64,000 nucleotides of DNA from Eucalyptus grandis (GCF_016545825.1 NC_052615.1:27153088-27217087); one strand, 5' to 3'; positions 31,631 through 45,269 are shown, numbered from the stretch's first letter. Program-made: numbers and translations. Notes: a model not told the origin generated them from the letters alone.

Positions 31631-33600
31631 CTAGACGTGAGGGCAGAGTGCCCTTGCCTGTAAGGCCAAGGGCTACCACTTGCTAGGCGAGGTTGCCACC
31701 TAGCTCCATCACATCTAGTGGCGGCCCTGGCCCTCTAGGCAAGGGCCAGCGATCCTCGCTGATCTAGGAGGGCCACGACCCTCGCTTATAGTAAGTTAAG
31801 GTCATCGACCTTTTAGCTAGAGCCCAACGACAGTGAGGTAGTAGTGGCAAGGGCAATGAAGGCCCTCATTGATTTGCTGCCTTTTAGTTTAGTTTTTAAA
31901 AATTTAATCTAATTACTATTTATATAAAAGTCAAATTTAGACCAAAATGATATCACTTTTTGTTTATCTAGCTATGTGGATAAATTTTCTTTTTTAAAGA
32001 AATGCCACATCATTTCAAATTCTTGCCAGAAAAGTCACTTAAGTGTTTGATCGAATTCTCATCGTTGACATTTAAGTGTTCCATTCTTATCCAATTTTGG
32101 CACTTGAGTGTACTTTTGCAAATTTTGACATTTGTGTGTCCACTAATGCTAGGTTTTGACACTTAAAACATTCTTCATCCTAATTCTATACATGCCATAG
32201 CATGCAACATCTACTAAAAGGATCTCTCAAAAAAGGGTTACTTATGGGATTGTAGAAGCTCTCCTCGCAATCTATCTTGACTTGTGGGTCGAGCCCATTA
32301 GTAGAATTATGGTAGGACTAGGTAGAATTCTGCTTTATTCTTTCTTTTGTTTAGACGTTTATGCTCCTCAATAAGAAGCAACGATTGTGCGCATGGAAGT
32401 TATACCGAGCATTCTTCATCTGAGAATGTTGCAAGTCCTCATGGCAAGGCAAGTTTTACTTCTCTTGAATCTTCTTTCGATTTGCAGGAACATCTTTGTT
32501 GTCATTTGAGTGACCATCTTATATCTTCGTCGTCCATTTTACTGTTAAAGCTGTCAAACTAAAAGATCATTAGTCTGCCATTGTTGACTCGTAGAACTAG
32601 ATGCCTCAAGGGTTGCATGCTAGTGTGACTTACGTCCGCGAGAGAAGAGTAATGGAGCAGAAAGTGCATATTCCCAATATCTTTGTGGCCCAAGAAGAAT
32701 AACTTTGATATTGTCCAGTGGATCGATGTTGTAGAATTTGTATAAGGTATATAGAGCATATCGAGTAAGTGGATCCACTTTCACCCTTGGCACATCACTG
32801 TTAGGTGGTATTTCCTTACAGACAACCTAATCTGCCTCTACGACAAAATGTCGAGATGTCAATAAAGAGGATATGCAAACAGATGCAGGTCTTTCCACCA
32901 CCTAAATGAGAGGATTTAAAAGATTTAATCACTTTTCTTCGTAGCATACGGTTACATGAAACAAGCACAAGATCTGCAACCAAGTGGATCGGATTGTAGT
33001 CTCCACATTAGAGAAGTCAACAAAGGAATTCAAACGGGTCGAACAAGCTGTTAATCATCTCAGGTAAGATAGCAAGATCATCTTTACTGACTGGCATGGT
33101 TGAACTAGTCCGAGTTCGGCCAGTTGATACCAAGGCATCACAAGGCGGGTTCCAAATGGGTTAGTAATAAGAACTGATTGCATGATGGCGGGGGTCAGGT
33201 TGACCAACCTGTTGAACATGGGCACCTCAACACAGTCATAGAAATAAAGGACAAGTATAGGGAAAAAGGTCACGCAAACTTCTGACGTTGCTCTGTTAAA
33301 AAATATTTTGGTGCCAAAGCCACTAATACCAGTTGACACCACTAAATAGATATAAAACTAGCATCATAATGTGGCACCCCCAACTTTACAAGAACTGGGG
33401 CCATGACTTACCCGTCCTTTCATCCAAAGGATACAGTTTTAAACGTAACCATAACTCAACCTAATACCGAGATATATATAAACATATCCATACATACATA
33501 CATACATACATACATATGTATGATAAAAAAAAGTCCTCTAATTATAATACGAGAGTTTTCACAATCTATCAAAAAGATGTATATACATCTCCAATGAACA
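31631..33600. other. Repeat-rich stretch without a confirmed gene
   Basis: 31640-31800 is a GC-rich tract of GGGCCA/CGACCCTC-type repeats, like the cores of the DNA transposons in this window. 32030-32170 has repeated CACTTAAGTGT-like words typical of short plant repeats. Frames at 32347-32562 (plus), 32759-32559 (minus) and 33342-33055 (minus) are 66-95 codons long; I do not recognise them. A (CATA)n tract lies at about 33488-33515. Confidence 0.4.
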
Positions 33601-33649
33601 ACTAACTCAAAAATTCATCATAGTGATGATACCCAAAAATTTCCACTGT

Positions 33650-36365
33650 GTGTTTCCTTGAGGAACCTGAAAAGCACGTACCAAAAAGCTCCCCAGTGCA
33701 GAACCCTGGGATGGTTGATGAGCCAAATGCACTGCTTGTGCTCCCAAATTGAGTGCTTGAACCAAAGGCAGGAGGGCTTGCTTGTCCAAAGGCAGATGAA
33801 GTAGCTCCAAATGAAGGGGTACTGGTAGAACAAAAGGAAGAAGTACTAGTAGCACCAAATGCTGACTGACTTGATGCACTTGAAGCACCCAGTATAGGAG
33901 CAGCAGATGCGCCAAATGCCGGGTAGTCGAAGATCCAAAAAGTGGTGCACTGGAAGTCCTAAAGCTCCCCCAGTGCAGAACCCTGGGGTGGTTGATGAGC
34001 CAAATGCACTGCCCGTGCTCCCAAATGGAGTGCTTGAACCAAAGGCACGAGTGCTTGCTTGTCCAAAGGCAGATGAAGTAGCTCCAAATGAAGGGGTACT
34101 GGTAGAACCAAAGGAAGAAGTACTAGTAGCACCAAATGCTGACTGACTTGATGCACTTGAAGCACCCAATATAGGAGCATCAGATGCGCCAAATGCAGGG
34201 GTAGTCAAAGATCCAAAAAGTGGTGCATTGGAAGTCCCAAAGATTCCCCCAGTGCAGAACCCTGGGGTGGTTGATGAGCCAAATGCGTTGCCTGTGCTCC
34301 CAAATGGAGTGCTTGAACCAAAGGCAAGAGTGCTTGCTTGTCCAAAGGCAGATGTAGTAGCTCCAAATGAAGGGGTGCTGGTAGAACCAAAGGCAGAAGT
34401 ACTATTAGCACCAAATGCTAACTGACTTGATGCACCAAAAGTGGAGGAACCAAAAACATTGCCCCCAAATGCTGGCTGTGATGGTTGACTTGTGCTTCCA
34501 AATGGACTTGTTTGAGGGATCGAACCAAACCCACCAAAAAGAAGGCTTTTGTCTCCTGTTCAAAAAGAAGACTGCTAGCGAAAAAAATTCTCAGCTCGTA
34601 AGCCAAATAAATGGAGAAACAACTCCACTTATACTTTGGAAAGAAAAATCCAAATTGACTACTATTTCAGTAGGGAATATAACTCTTGAAGTACAATAGG
34701 TGACTGAGCATTGGAATATAGGAACAGGAAGAGAATTGTGACAAAATGAAAACTTCCACCAAGAGAAAGGCAAAGGATTATCAATTGGGAAGTAGACATT
34801 GATTGAATGAACCGACTAAAGTACTATAGATCCTACCGCAATCAAAGCCACTTAGGATAATTAGCGTCAGAAAATATTAGGCAAGGTGCATGTGAAGTAG
34901 GTAGTTGAAACAAAATTCAAAATTATATTTGTTAAGCTCAAGGCTAGGTACAGTCATTTGCTCAACTATTCCAAAGCCAAATTATATACCTTAATGTACA
35001 CAATGGAGTTACTCACAGTGAATATAAGGAAAACAAATCCTCATCAACAAATAATTTGCGATGGTCCAATTCTAACAAGTCAACATTATTTCAAGGCAAA
35101 GCTTAAAAAAACCTTATGCTCCAATTAAAACTAAAAAATAAAAATAAAAAATCTTGGACACATTTAGGAATAACATTGTTCAACACTTTGCAAGCTTGAA
35201 GCCCTCATTTGTACTGAACAAATCCTCTCCTTTATGACTGTTTTTCAGCTTCCACAAAAGCACTAGTTGACGCGGAGTCTTTACATTCCACATTAAGAAT
35301 TTTTTACCACTATGCTTGACCATCATTTTCTCAACTTTTGATCAAATGTCGTCATGACACGAATGATCATGAGAAAAAGAACTTCAAAGCGTCTCAAAAA
35401 TGAACATGAGAAAAGGAAATTCTTTTTGGTAGGAGATATTTAGTCGGAATGACACAGATGGAAACTGTTCAACTTGCGTCCAATTAAGAATTTCCCTCAT
35501 GTCACCAAATTTATCACCGTGTTTCAGGGAAATCATGAAAGCAAATCACATGCCCAAATCATCTTAGATAAGTTCTCGTCGTGATTGCGCTCATTTCATT
35601 CACGAGTAGATGAAACATAAGAAACATGCCTGCCCTCCGTAAACCCTTGAGTTTCCTTTTGAGCTTCTGTGGCATTTACATTCCTAGAAGATCCTAATTG
35701 CACTTTAAATTTGATAAATCCGGCCGATTCAAATGTGGCATCTCCAAACCCACTAGTTCACCTTTCTCCAAAAGAAACATAACTTAAGCTGCTTGCCTTT
35801 GGCTTCTGCTGCTTGCCTTTTGGTTTCTGCTCCCTTTGAATGGCAGACCAACTACTGTCACTCTCGCCTCTCAACTAACTCCGACTTATGGGATAAATCC
35901 AACATACTTCAACTTGTCCCATGATCTGTTGGAAAACTAGCCTATCAAAATCCAATTCCAAATATTCTTTCCATATCAAAGAAACAATGAGCACCCTATC
36001 AAATGCCTATCTATAAGTTCACTCTCAGAGGTTTCTCATGATCACGAGGGTAATAACAAATCACTTACCACCAAAAGCTGAGGAAGAGCTCCCAAAAGCG
36101 GGAGTTGATGATGCACCAGAAGCGGTGTTGAAGTTCCAAAGATGGTGAAGATGAAGCACCAAAGGCAGACGTAGTAGAAAAAGGCGAAGAGGGTTGAGTA
36201 GCACCAAAAACACCAGTTGAAGTTCCACCAAACATGGAGCTCCCCATTTGAGTGCCAAAAGGGTTTGGGTTACCAAAATGTTTTGGGGCAAAAGGATTGG
36301 TTGAGTTACTTGCCTGCCCAAAGACTGATTGGATCCCAAAGGACCGCCAGATGATTGCTCAAAAG
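33650..36365 (-). pseudogene. NUP98-like FG-repeat exons, copy 2
   Basis: Minus strand. First exon 36365-36069 (acceptor TTTACAG, donor GGTG|GTAAGT): FGQ-like start, then in shifted frames [37 protein letters not shown] and [11 protein letters not shown]. Three apparent single-base deletions are visible against copy 1. Second exon from 34555 (acceptor TTGAACAG), phase 1, open for about 200 codons: [23 protein letters not shown], then repeated AFGxxSTxAFGS units down to about 33650, where the reading ends in unrelated sequence. FG/GLFG-repeat arrays of this form belong to the N-terminal half of NUP98, a pore-channel nucleoporin whose FG repeats form the permeability barrier. The C-terminal autoproteolytic domain is absent. 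An upstream start exon was not found. Most likely a truncated duplicate. Confidence 0.7.
33660..34440 (-). repeat. Three tandem units of about 279 bp within NUP98-like exon
   Basis: The marker GAACCCTGGG occurs at 33701, 33978 and 34257 (spacing 277 and 279). 279 bp is 93 codons, so the upper pair stays in frame, while the lower unit has lost 2 bp (near 33924 and 33961) and goes out of frame. Each unit encodes one [12 protein letters not shown]...TPGF-type FG cluster. Confidence 0.85.
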
Positions 36366-36889
36366 CTGTAAAAAGCATTCCAATTAACATAACCAAAGAG
36401 GGTGACAATAGATGTAACACAATAAACAAGATAAGCAATAATTCTTGTCGCTAAAGCGTATAAAGAAACAAATACACATGGCCCGGAAAAGACATTCAGT
36501 TGCTCTAGAATAAGTATCCTACAACGCTATCTCAACAAGTAGGACTTTATGTATGCAGCGAGAAGGAAGGCATAGCAAATAAATTAGCAGTGTCACACTG
36601 ATATGCAAAAGATGAATTGGACTAACTAAGAAAAGTTCATGAAGAAAACACAGGTAACACACTGCTGGATACTCGTGGCAGACATAAGAGAAAAGCACTC
36701 CAAAAATTCATCAGGCAACAAAAGGTTGAAAACCGGCGATGCATAAGTGAAGGAAGATGTCATAATCCATCACACGAGGGAACTTTCACGTCACATGAAC
36801 TGATGAGAAATCCCTGAGAAAGAAAAACAAAACAAAGCGGCATCATCCCAAGGAATTGGCATAATTGAGGCATCAAAAGCTGGAGTAAT

Positions 36890-39283
36890 GGAACACTAAA
36901 TGATGGACAACTAGAAGCCCCAAACGCGGGCATACTTGAAAAGCTGGAGTACTTTAGGCACTAAAAACTGGGTATTGGAATTGAAGACTGGACACTAGAA
37001 GCACCAAAAGCTAGAGCACTAGAAGCATCGAAGGTTGGGGTACTTGAAGTACCAAAAGCTTGGGTAGTTGATGCACCAAAAGCAGGGGTACCTGAAGCAC
37101 CAAATAAAAAGAGTACTGGATGCGCCGAATGCAGGGGTACTTGAAGATCAGTGGTGTCCCGGAAGACCTAAGGGTTCTTCCGGTGCCAAGTACTAAGGCA
37201 GTTGACGAGCTAAACGCAGCCTCTGCTACAAAATGGAGGACTGGCGGTTGAATTAAAGGCTTTGAGTGCTTGCAGCACCAAAGGTAGGAGTGCTTGCGTG
37301 TCCAAAGGCAGGAGCTCCAAATGGAGAAATAGATAGAATCAAAGGCTGGAGTGCTAGTATAACCAAATGTCAACTGACCTGATGCACCGGAGGTTAGGGA
37401 GGAAACAAGAACACTGCTCCTAAATGCCGGCTGTGTTTGCTGCCTTGTGCTTCTAAGAGGACTTGTTGGAGTAGTCGAACCAAACCCACCAAAAGCAGGA
37501 TTTTGTCCAAAAAGAGAAGATCCTGTTCAAAAGAAGACTGTTAGCGAAGAAAAATTCTCAGCTTGTAAGCCAGAAAAATGGAGAAACAACTGCAATTGTA
37601 CTTTGAAAAGAAAAAACATCAAAATTTGACTCTACTATTTCAGGGAGGAATATAACTCCCAATTACAATAGCCAGGTGACTGAGTATCGGAACAGAGGAA
37701 CAGAAAGCAAATTGTGGCTAAAATGCAAACTTCCACCAAAGAAAGGTAAAAGGATTATCGATGGGGAGGTTGACATTGATCGAATGAAGCAACTAAAGTA
37801 CTATATCAATGCCACTTAAGATAACTAGCATCAGCAAATATTACGCGAGATATCGTGAAGCAGGCGGCTCCAATCAAATTTATTTTCGTAAAGCTCAAGG
37901 CTAGCTATCGTTAGTTGCTAATCTACTCTAGAGCTGAATTATTATCTTGATGTAACACGGTAGGAGTTAACCAAACAACTATCCCTTGACATTCCAATCT
38001 ACACAAGGGTCCAGAAAGGAAAACAAAGCCATCAACCTATAATGTGCAGCGGTCGAATTCTGACAACTCAACCTTCTTTCAAGTCAAAGCTTCCAAAAAA
38101 ATAAAAACCTTATGCTCCAATAAAACTCAAAAAGAATTTCTTCCCCTCGAACCTATTTAGGAGTAACATTTTTCCACACTTTGCAAGCTCGAAGCCCTCG
38201 TTTGTACTGAATAAATTCTCTTCATTATGAGTGCTCTCCAAATTGCACAAAAGCATGAGCTAACATGGAGTTTGTACATTCCATATTGGGAATTCTTTTA
38301 CCACTGCCTTTACTGTATCTTTTCCTCATCTTTAGATCAAATGTTCTCATGATAGAAAAAAGCCTAGAAAACAATGAACATGACAAAAGGAAACTTAGAA
38401 GCATATCATACAATGAGCATAGAAGATTTGTTATATTTAGTTAGAATGACACAAATGGAAACTGTTCGACTTGTGTCCAAAGACCATAACCTATGAAAAT
38501 CTGATCACATTTGGTGGATCTAGCTATATTAACTTGAATTCAAGAATCTTGACCATCATATTACTAAATGTTTAGCCACATTTTTGGGGAATCGTGAAAG
38601 CAAATCCTATGCTCAGATCTTCTTAGACAATTTCTCATCCTAATTGTGCTTCGTGCATAGGTACATAAAACATAAGAAACACACCTGCCTTCCCTTCTGA
38701 CTTTCCTTGAGCTTATGTGTTATTTTGCATTCCTTGACCATAATTCAAGTTGCTTGCCTTTTGGCTTCTGCTGTGCTGGAATCGCAGACGAACTACTATC
38801 ATTCTCGCCTCTCAATTTGCCAAGCACAGAAACTGAGTTATAGAACAAATGTCAACATACTCTTCGATTTGTCCCATGATCTGTTTGAAAGCTAGGCTAT
38901 CAAAATCCAATTCCAAATATTCTTCCCATATCAAAGAAAAGATGAGCGCCCGATCAAATGCCTATCTATATGTCTACTTTCAGACGTTCCTCGTGATCAG
39001 GAGGGTTATAACTGATCACTTACCACCAAAAATTGAGGAAGAGCTTCCCAAAGCAAGAGTTGACGATGCACCAGAAGCGGGTGTTGAAGTTCCAAAAGAT
39101 GGTGAAGATGAAGCACCGAAGACAGGCACAGTAGAAAAAGGCGAAGAGGGTTGAGTAGCACCAAAGACACCAGTTGAAGTTCTACCGTTCTCGGAGCTCC
39201 CCGTTAGAGTGCCAAAGGGATCGGTTGCGTTACTTGCCCTCAAAATTGGGACTCAAATGGACTGCTGGATGATTGCCCAAAAG
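36890..39283 (-). pseudogene. NUP98-like FG-repeat exons, copy 1
   Basis: First exon 39283-39024: starts [13 protein letters not shown], then a stop or frameshift; from about 39243 the frame reads [21 protein letters not shown] to SSSSIFGG and the same donor GGTG|GTAAGT. It lacks about 37 bp present in copy 2. Second exon from 37522 (TTGAACAG): SSLFGQNPAFGGFGSTTP, then LTFGYTSTPAFDS; several frameshifts to about 36890. The same two-exon layout and intron as copy 2 are displaced by 2955 bp (donor) and 2967 bp (acceptor). Frame breaks leave no continuous FG domain. Confidence 0.7.
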
Positions 39284-39289
39284 CTGTAA

Positions 39290-41300
39290 AAAGCATTCAA
39301 GACTGACATAACCAAAGAAGGTGACACTGAAAGTGACATTATAAAGCAAGATAAGCACACTTACCTAACGAGAAAGAAATTCAAGTTCTAACTATTAATT
39401 TCACCTCGACACATCAAAAAGTTAACATATTTAGAGATTCTTTATTTTCAATTTACCTTTAATTGAAAGGCAGATGTCTTAAACTTCTCAACTTCCACAA
39501 AAATTGAAAGGCCATCGGTCCAAAGAACTTTCAAGATTCCGAATCATTATGATACGCGTATTATATCAATCATGTCTCTGAGGACTGGTGATTCAAATAT
39601 CTATTTACCTTCCACAAAAAAAGAATTTATCTTTCTTTATTTTCTTTCTAATGTTATATCATTCGGAATGATTATCATGTTTCTTTCTTTTTTTTTCACA
39701 TGAGTAATAGTAAGTATCCATGGAACTAATTTCTTCTTCATTAAACTAGTGCTTTGATTTTACTACCACTGTTCTCTTAATTTAAATTATTTTGCTATGG
39801 TGCTATTCCACCGTTCATGAGGCGAGAAACTGGCTTGACAAAATTCACGAAAACAACATGGAGAGCGATTTCACTATGAAAGACACATGATGAAAATGGG
39901 GTCCCATGTTTTAGTGGACGACATTGCACAAATGTAAGAGCAGCGGCTCTCATCTAAGTAGAAACCGAAGAAAAATGATCTCAAGCAATATCATTTTTTT
40001 TCTCGTCCCCCTATTTTCTTCGCCTACATTCCAATCTGCAAGATTTAATGATTTTATACTTGCTGATCGAGTGGGCAAGCAACAGAAGGCATCATCATGT
40101 AGGGTACATGTCATGGTAAATTTATGAAGGGGACAATAGTCACACTTAACAACCAAGTCGTTCTTTTTTATTGTCTGGAGCTATAAAAGTAAGCTTTTGA
40201 ATTTGTGTAATTTTATTCGTTTGATTTAAATTGTTTTGCTAATAACAGAATTATAATAACTTATAATTTTTGGCATTAGGTTTCTCATCTGGGTGGAGAG
40301 ATTATGCTTTTGACTCAAAAACCTCATAGATCATATTATTATCAATGTAATAGTCACTACGTTATCGATTATATTCATATTAACCAATATCTCAAGTTTT
40401 TTATAATTTATTTTTGGTGCACAAGGAGAAAGATGTGAAGAAATCATGATACCCTCTACACAATTGGAATGTCATTCCACTTCCATAAACCATAATCAAA
40501 CAAGAAGAGGATAGAGGAATGGACATCCCTTGTAACGTTAACATATTATAAATCATTCTGAGCTACTTATACGACAAAATGGAATAAAGAGACCACAAAT
40601 GTTCATTTGAGTACTATAACTCTTTTTTTCGACCACTTGAGAATGTCATAACTTTCAATTGACAACTTGAGTGCCATAACTTTTTAACAGCATGCACTTA
40701 AGTGCTAGAAATACAATGTAGGGCACTTGTGGTGAATATTTTTAAAAATTCATAGCACTTAAAGTAATCGATGGAAAAGTTATATGACGCTAAGTGATTA
40801 AAAAGGTTATAGCATTTAAGTGAGCGCCGTATAATAGTATGACATTTTCCCTAAAAAATAGTTACATGATATTTTGACCTAAAGCTAACGCGATATTGTA
40901 ATGTTCACGTAATAGCAACTACACGTAATTTACTTTATTTTAATATGAAGGAGATGCAATCAGTATAAAGAAAAAATAATTGTGCAAATAGTCTCTTAAT
41001 TTTTAATTTGTTCAATGTGGTCCCTAGATATTTAGTAAATGTCCAATTTAATCCTTGATATATATAAAAATGTTCAATGTTTTTCTAAGAGATTTATCCA
41101 TAGAATACGAGATTCTATAGTAGATTCTTCTCCCGTCAAGCTAGGAGAGGATGGTGGTATTATGTCGTGAGTGGTGCAATCTCACATGCTAAAGGTATGT
41201 CTGGCAATGTGACATACTTCTTTTCAATAGTCTCTTTCTCCCAAGACACTCATTTAAGATGTACACAACTGTGTAGATTGCTTCTATCCAGAACGAATTG
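39290..41300. other. Intergenic, short AT-rich repeats
   Basis: No gene recognised. 40590-40860 contains inverted words such as GAGTxCTATAACT and CACTTAAGTGC, suggesting a short foldback element. 40970-41100 has the GTCCAATTTAATCC type of plant MITE sequence. Frames at 39924-40127 and on the opposite strand are unsupported. Confidence 0.45.
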
Positions 41301-43560
41301 AGAAGGCCGCTTTCCTTTAGCATCAACATTGTCATCTCCATGATGGTTCTTTTCTTCCTTTTTACAATTCTGTTTTGCTCTAAGGCATCACCAATAGTTA
41401 GTTGATGATGAACTACGTCGTCTTCATAGAAATTATTAAACTTTCTTGAGTTGTATTATGTGCCTTTGTTGCTTCTTAGAACTTTGATTATATGGCCACT
41501 TTGATTCTTGACATTATTTTTGAATTTTCTGAAAATAGGGACGACCCCCAATCTTTCTTGAAGAAAGTAAACTCGTGTCATTCCTGTGTTGTCGCCAATG
41601 AATAGAATGAAATATCTATTTTGGCTGAGTGTCAGGGTCCTTATTGGAGCACATACGTCCATATAGACTAGTTCGGTGGCTTTTTAGCTCTCCATGCACC
41701 TCCAGGTGGGAAAGACTGTCTTTATGATTTTCCAAGAAGACATCCTTCACAAACATGTGAAGTTTATGAGATAGATGGAAAATCTCTCAGCATAATTTTC
41801 TTTAAAAAAAAGTCTTTGGTCTTGCAAGGTTGAATTGGCCAAGTGTCTAGTACCATAGCCATAATTCATCAACTTGAGCTTTCACGGCTATATATCTGAC
41901 ATATTTCCATCGAATATGAAAGTTTTATTCTCCATATTAATGGAGGCATAATACTATTTTTGTATCTATCATAGATAGTGCGGGCATCTCCTTTATAGAA
42001 TTGTGAATACCCATTTTGTATCATTTGGCCTACATTGAGTAGATTGGACAAGACTAAGGACTAAATATACATCATGAATATATTTTGAACCTTTATTTGT
42101 TTCAACGGCAATGATGCCTTTTTCTTTCACATCGACCAATGCGTTGTTGCCCAATTTCACTTGAGTTTTCGCCAATGTATCAATATCAGTGAATATAGAT
42201 TCGTCCCCCATTATATGATTGCTACACCCACTATCAATGTATCATGTATCATTTTTCTTGTCATTTGCCGCTTGACTTGTGTAGAATACATTGTTTTTTT
42301 TCTTCAACATAGTGAGCTCGATAACTTGTTTTCAAGCAATGCTCTATCTACGTTGACATATTTTATACAAGAGTGCCATTGTAGTTTATCTCGAAACCAA
42401 CAATCTCTCTCCAAATGATTAGTTTTCTTACAAAAATTGTAAGTTGTATATTTTTCGTTTTGAAAGTTTTATCCTCCTCTTCTATTTTCCCATGAACTAC
42501 TTCCACCATTTTTAGATTATGAGATGTTTATTTTAGACCGGAAGGCACTTTCAACCGAATCTTCATCGTGTGCCATCAGTCTTTTCCATACACTTCTAGA
42601 GAGCCAATTAATTCACTCACTAAAAGGGCCTTTGAATCCTTAGTTCCTTCTATAGTGGTGACAATAGGGTTGTATTTCTAGTAAGCGACAAAATATTTTT
42701 TTCTATGAACCTTTGGTTAGTGATTTCATTTCCATAGGCTCTCATTTGATTAACTAGTTCTTTTGGGGAATAAGTGCACTAGAAGCCTTAAAACTTGTCA
42801 TGAAAGTGCAATTAAGTTTTAAAATTTACAAAAAGTGCAACTAAGTCCTCAAAATTGTCATGAAAGTGCAATCAAGCCCTAAAACTTTCAAATACACAAT
42901 CAAGTCCTAAAACTTGTCACAAAAGGACAATCGAGCCCTAAAATTTTCAAAAAATACAATCTATGGAAGGACTTAATGGAATCAATTTGATAAATTTTAG
43001 AACTTGATTGTACTTTTTAAAATTTTTAGGATTTAATAGCACTTTCATAGCAAGTTTTAGGACTTAATTGCAATTTTTAAAAGTTTTAAGACTCAATTGT
43101 ACTTCTATATAGTTTTAGACTTCCGATGTACTCATCCCTTCTTTTAGTCTTCCACAATATTTTTGAACAATCTCATAATTTTTCATTTTAGAATTCTCAA
43201 ATTCCCTTCTCAAAGTTTGAAGTCAAAAAGTGTGTAGTTGTGCCTCGAAATTCTTCTTCTAGCATCTCCCATTCCTTCTTTGTTGTCCCCCCTCCCCCCG
43301 GAATATTCTTGAGAATATGTTTCCAAGGGTGTTTGCTAAATAACACATAATGCCCTTGCGTCTTTTTATAATCACTCTTTAGAAACACTTGGACCTTCTC
43401 ACATAACAGCATAATCTCTTTCACAATGTTCCGTAAATCTTAGGCCATCAAGAAAGTAGTCATTTTAATACTCTAGTGATCATAGTTATTCCTATTGAAA
43501 ATAGGAATCGGAAATAAGGATGAGGAAGAGATGGCCATAGTTTTGATATTGGGAATTTAG
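41300..43560 (-). mobile_element. Copia retrotransposon remnant (gag, protease, integrase)
   Basis: Order on the minus strand is gag, then protease, then integrase. Gag: minus frame 43424-43197 has KKEWEMLEEEFRGTT, the 'AWxxLEEEFxG' motif. Protease to integrase linker: minus frame 42211-41993 has MGDESIFTDIDTLAKTQVKL and IIAVETNKGSKYIHDVYLV. Integrase: minus frame 41662-41456 has MDVCAPIRTLTLSQNRYFIL and MTRVYFLQERLG, with HIIKVLRSNKGT. These are the usual Copia words. Frames are broken many times; reverse transcriptase and RNase H are not in this piece, and no LTRs were identified. The gag part is split by a MITE at 42766-43138. Confidence 0.75.
42766..43138. mobile_element. Foldback MITE nested in Copia gag
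   Basis: A 373-bp element whose ends, GGGAATAAGTGCACTAGAAG and the reverse complement of the other end, GGGATGAGTACATCGGAAG, are inverted repeats continuing inward over most of the element (AAGTGCAATTAAG-type words, AAACTT blocks). The flanks are TTCTTTTG (42758-42765) and TTCTTTTA (43139-43146), a probable 8-9 bp target duplication with one mismatch. That size suggests a hAT- or Mutator-type MITE. Confidence 0.65.
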
Positions 43561-45148
43561 GAGATCGCGCTAAAAACCAATCGAACGAGCCTAGCTCTCA
43601 CATCGCTATTTGTTTGCAGAAGCGATGTGCAAGTGCGTGATTACATTCTTCTCCCTAACTGGAAACAATAAAGCAGCCCCGACCGAAAAATGTGGAGAAG
43701 AAGATTTAATGGGGCCCCTCCTGCCATTTAAGGAAAGTTTGCACATGGCTGCATAAATTGAGAGGTCTTAGTAATGGATGGTGATGAATTGTCCCACGCC
43801 CTAAATGTTTCAATTGGCATAGGGGGGAATCATGAGCTCGAGCCACAAAGTTCCGGACAGGGACAGATGACAAATTCTTATTGATTGCTGAGTACCTGAC
43901 ATCAGGTGCCGGGATGTTGTTCATGGTCACGGTCAAAAATGTGAATTTAAGTGCACAAACCCCATAGCTAGTGAAAACTGGCAACACCATAAGTATCGAA
44001 GAAGAAATTTCTGATGTGTGATACGAGATCCAATAATCGATCGCAATTTATTTTATTTGACAGATCCATTTTTATGGAATGGGTATGTACTTAACCCTGC
44101 TAGAGCTCCGTTGATCCTTCTTATTTTTTAGATTTGGTTTTATTTTGTGGTATTCCAATCTTTACTTTGCCCTAATTTGCTTTGTTATAAAAGTCTATAT
44201 ACTCCTCACATATACTTTTGAGTAATGAATATAATTTTCTTTTCACCAAAGAAAAAAGAGCTTGTTTTGGTTTCTTCAGTTACGTACCAAAATTGCATAA
44301 TTTGCCTAGTTGAAACTTTTAGTACTACAATAAGATTTGGGAATAATCTGAGTAACTGATATATTATAATGTTTAGTGGCTCGAAAAGTCTACCCTACCT
44401 TTCCAGCTGAAGATCCTAAAACAGGCAAAATAATGACGATTTAGTCTTTGAAATCCGTTTTTCATTTGCTTTAATTCATGTGAGGTAGACCTGGGTGATG
44501 CAACTCAGAATCGATTATCGGGAATAATTGGAAAAGGCTTCGGGCCTTTGCACCTGCATATTATCGCAGATCTTTATATTCTTGCAATTTAAGCAGGATT
44601 TGACACATTGTTCTTGCTCTCCACGTTGTCGGATGGAGGATGTCAATTAATTTATTTCAAATTGAGGAAGTATTAGATGCCTTGTTAGTGCCATGGCTGA
44701 GAGACGTAGGTTGAACGGACGAACGAATGATCAGTCATCTTTGCGTTCCCACTTAAAGGGGAGAGAAAAGAAAGATGCCTACTATAGGTTTTTAAATGGG
44801 AAAAATACCGAGCTATAGAGAACCGACCACCATGAAGAAGTTGCTCAATACAGCAATTAATAAGATATTAAACGAGAAACTCGTGTCGAATGGGGCATCC
44901 GGCGATGAGATTGGACGTGATTCTCGACTGCTTGTTGCATGACCATGGGAGAAGGAATACACAAAATAATCTCACTTTGTTGGGAAGGATCAGTCAATAG
45001 AAAGCACGGCAATAAAGAAGGCAAAGGAAAGAGTATAACCTAATAAACTAATGCAAAAAAAAAAAAAAAAAAAAATGATGGCTTAAAGCACAGATTTGAT
45101 TTGAAGAATTAGCTCTCGCTTTACGTCCGCTTGTTCCAGAGACTCCCT
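43561..45148. other. Intergenic region upstream of the WAT1-related gene
   Basis: A 94-codon minus frame (43990-43706) containing NNIPAPDVRYSAINKN is not recognised and may be by chance or an old exon. The rest is AT-rich and includes an A-run at 45055-45075. I see no other gene. Confidence 0.4.
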
Positions 45149-45163
45149 GTATATATATATAGA
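45149..45163 (+). promoter_or_regulatory. Probable TATA box of the WAT1-related gene
   Basis: TATATATATATAG about 110 bases upstream of the ATG at 45270, a usual distance in plants (start of transcription expected near 45185, leader of about 85 bases). Confidence 0.55.
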
Positions 45164-45269
45164 GCCACAGATGTCTTTCTGGTACACGTCAAACATAAGC
45201 AACTCCGAGTTAATTAATAGAGCGAGAAGGTCCGTTGTTCGTCACATTGCTCAAGAGTATCTGATTTGA

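Noticed and set aside
33050..33345. 95-codon minus-strand frame as a gene
   Set aside because: No recognised family and surrounded by repeat sequence; too little to support it.
30460..33600. TBCA exon 2 after the gap
   Set aside because: I looked for ENVLAES / MMIPDC-type coding words on the plus strand and found none.
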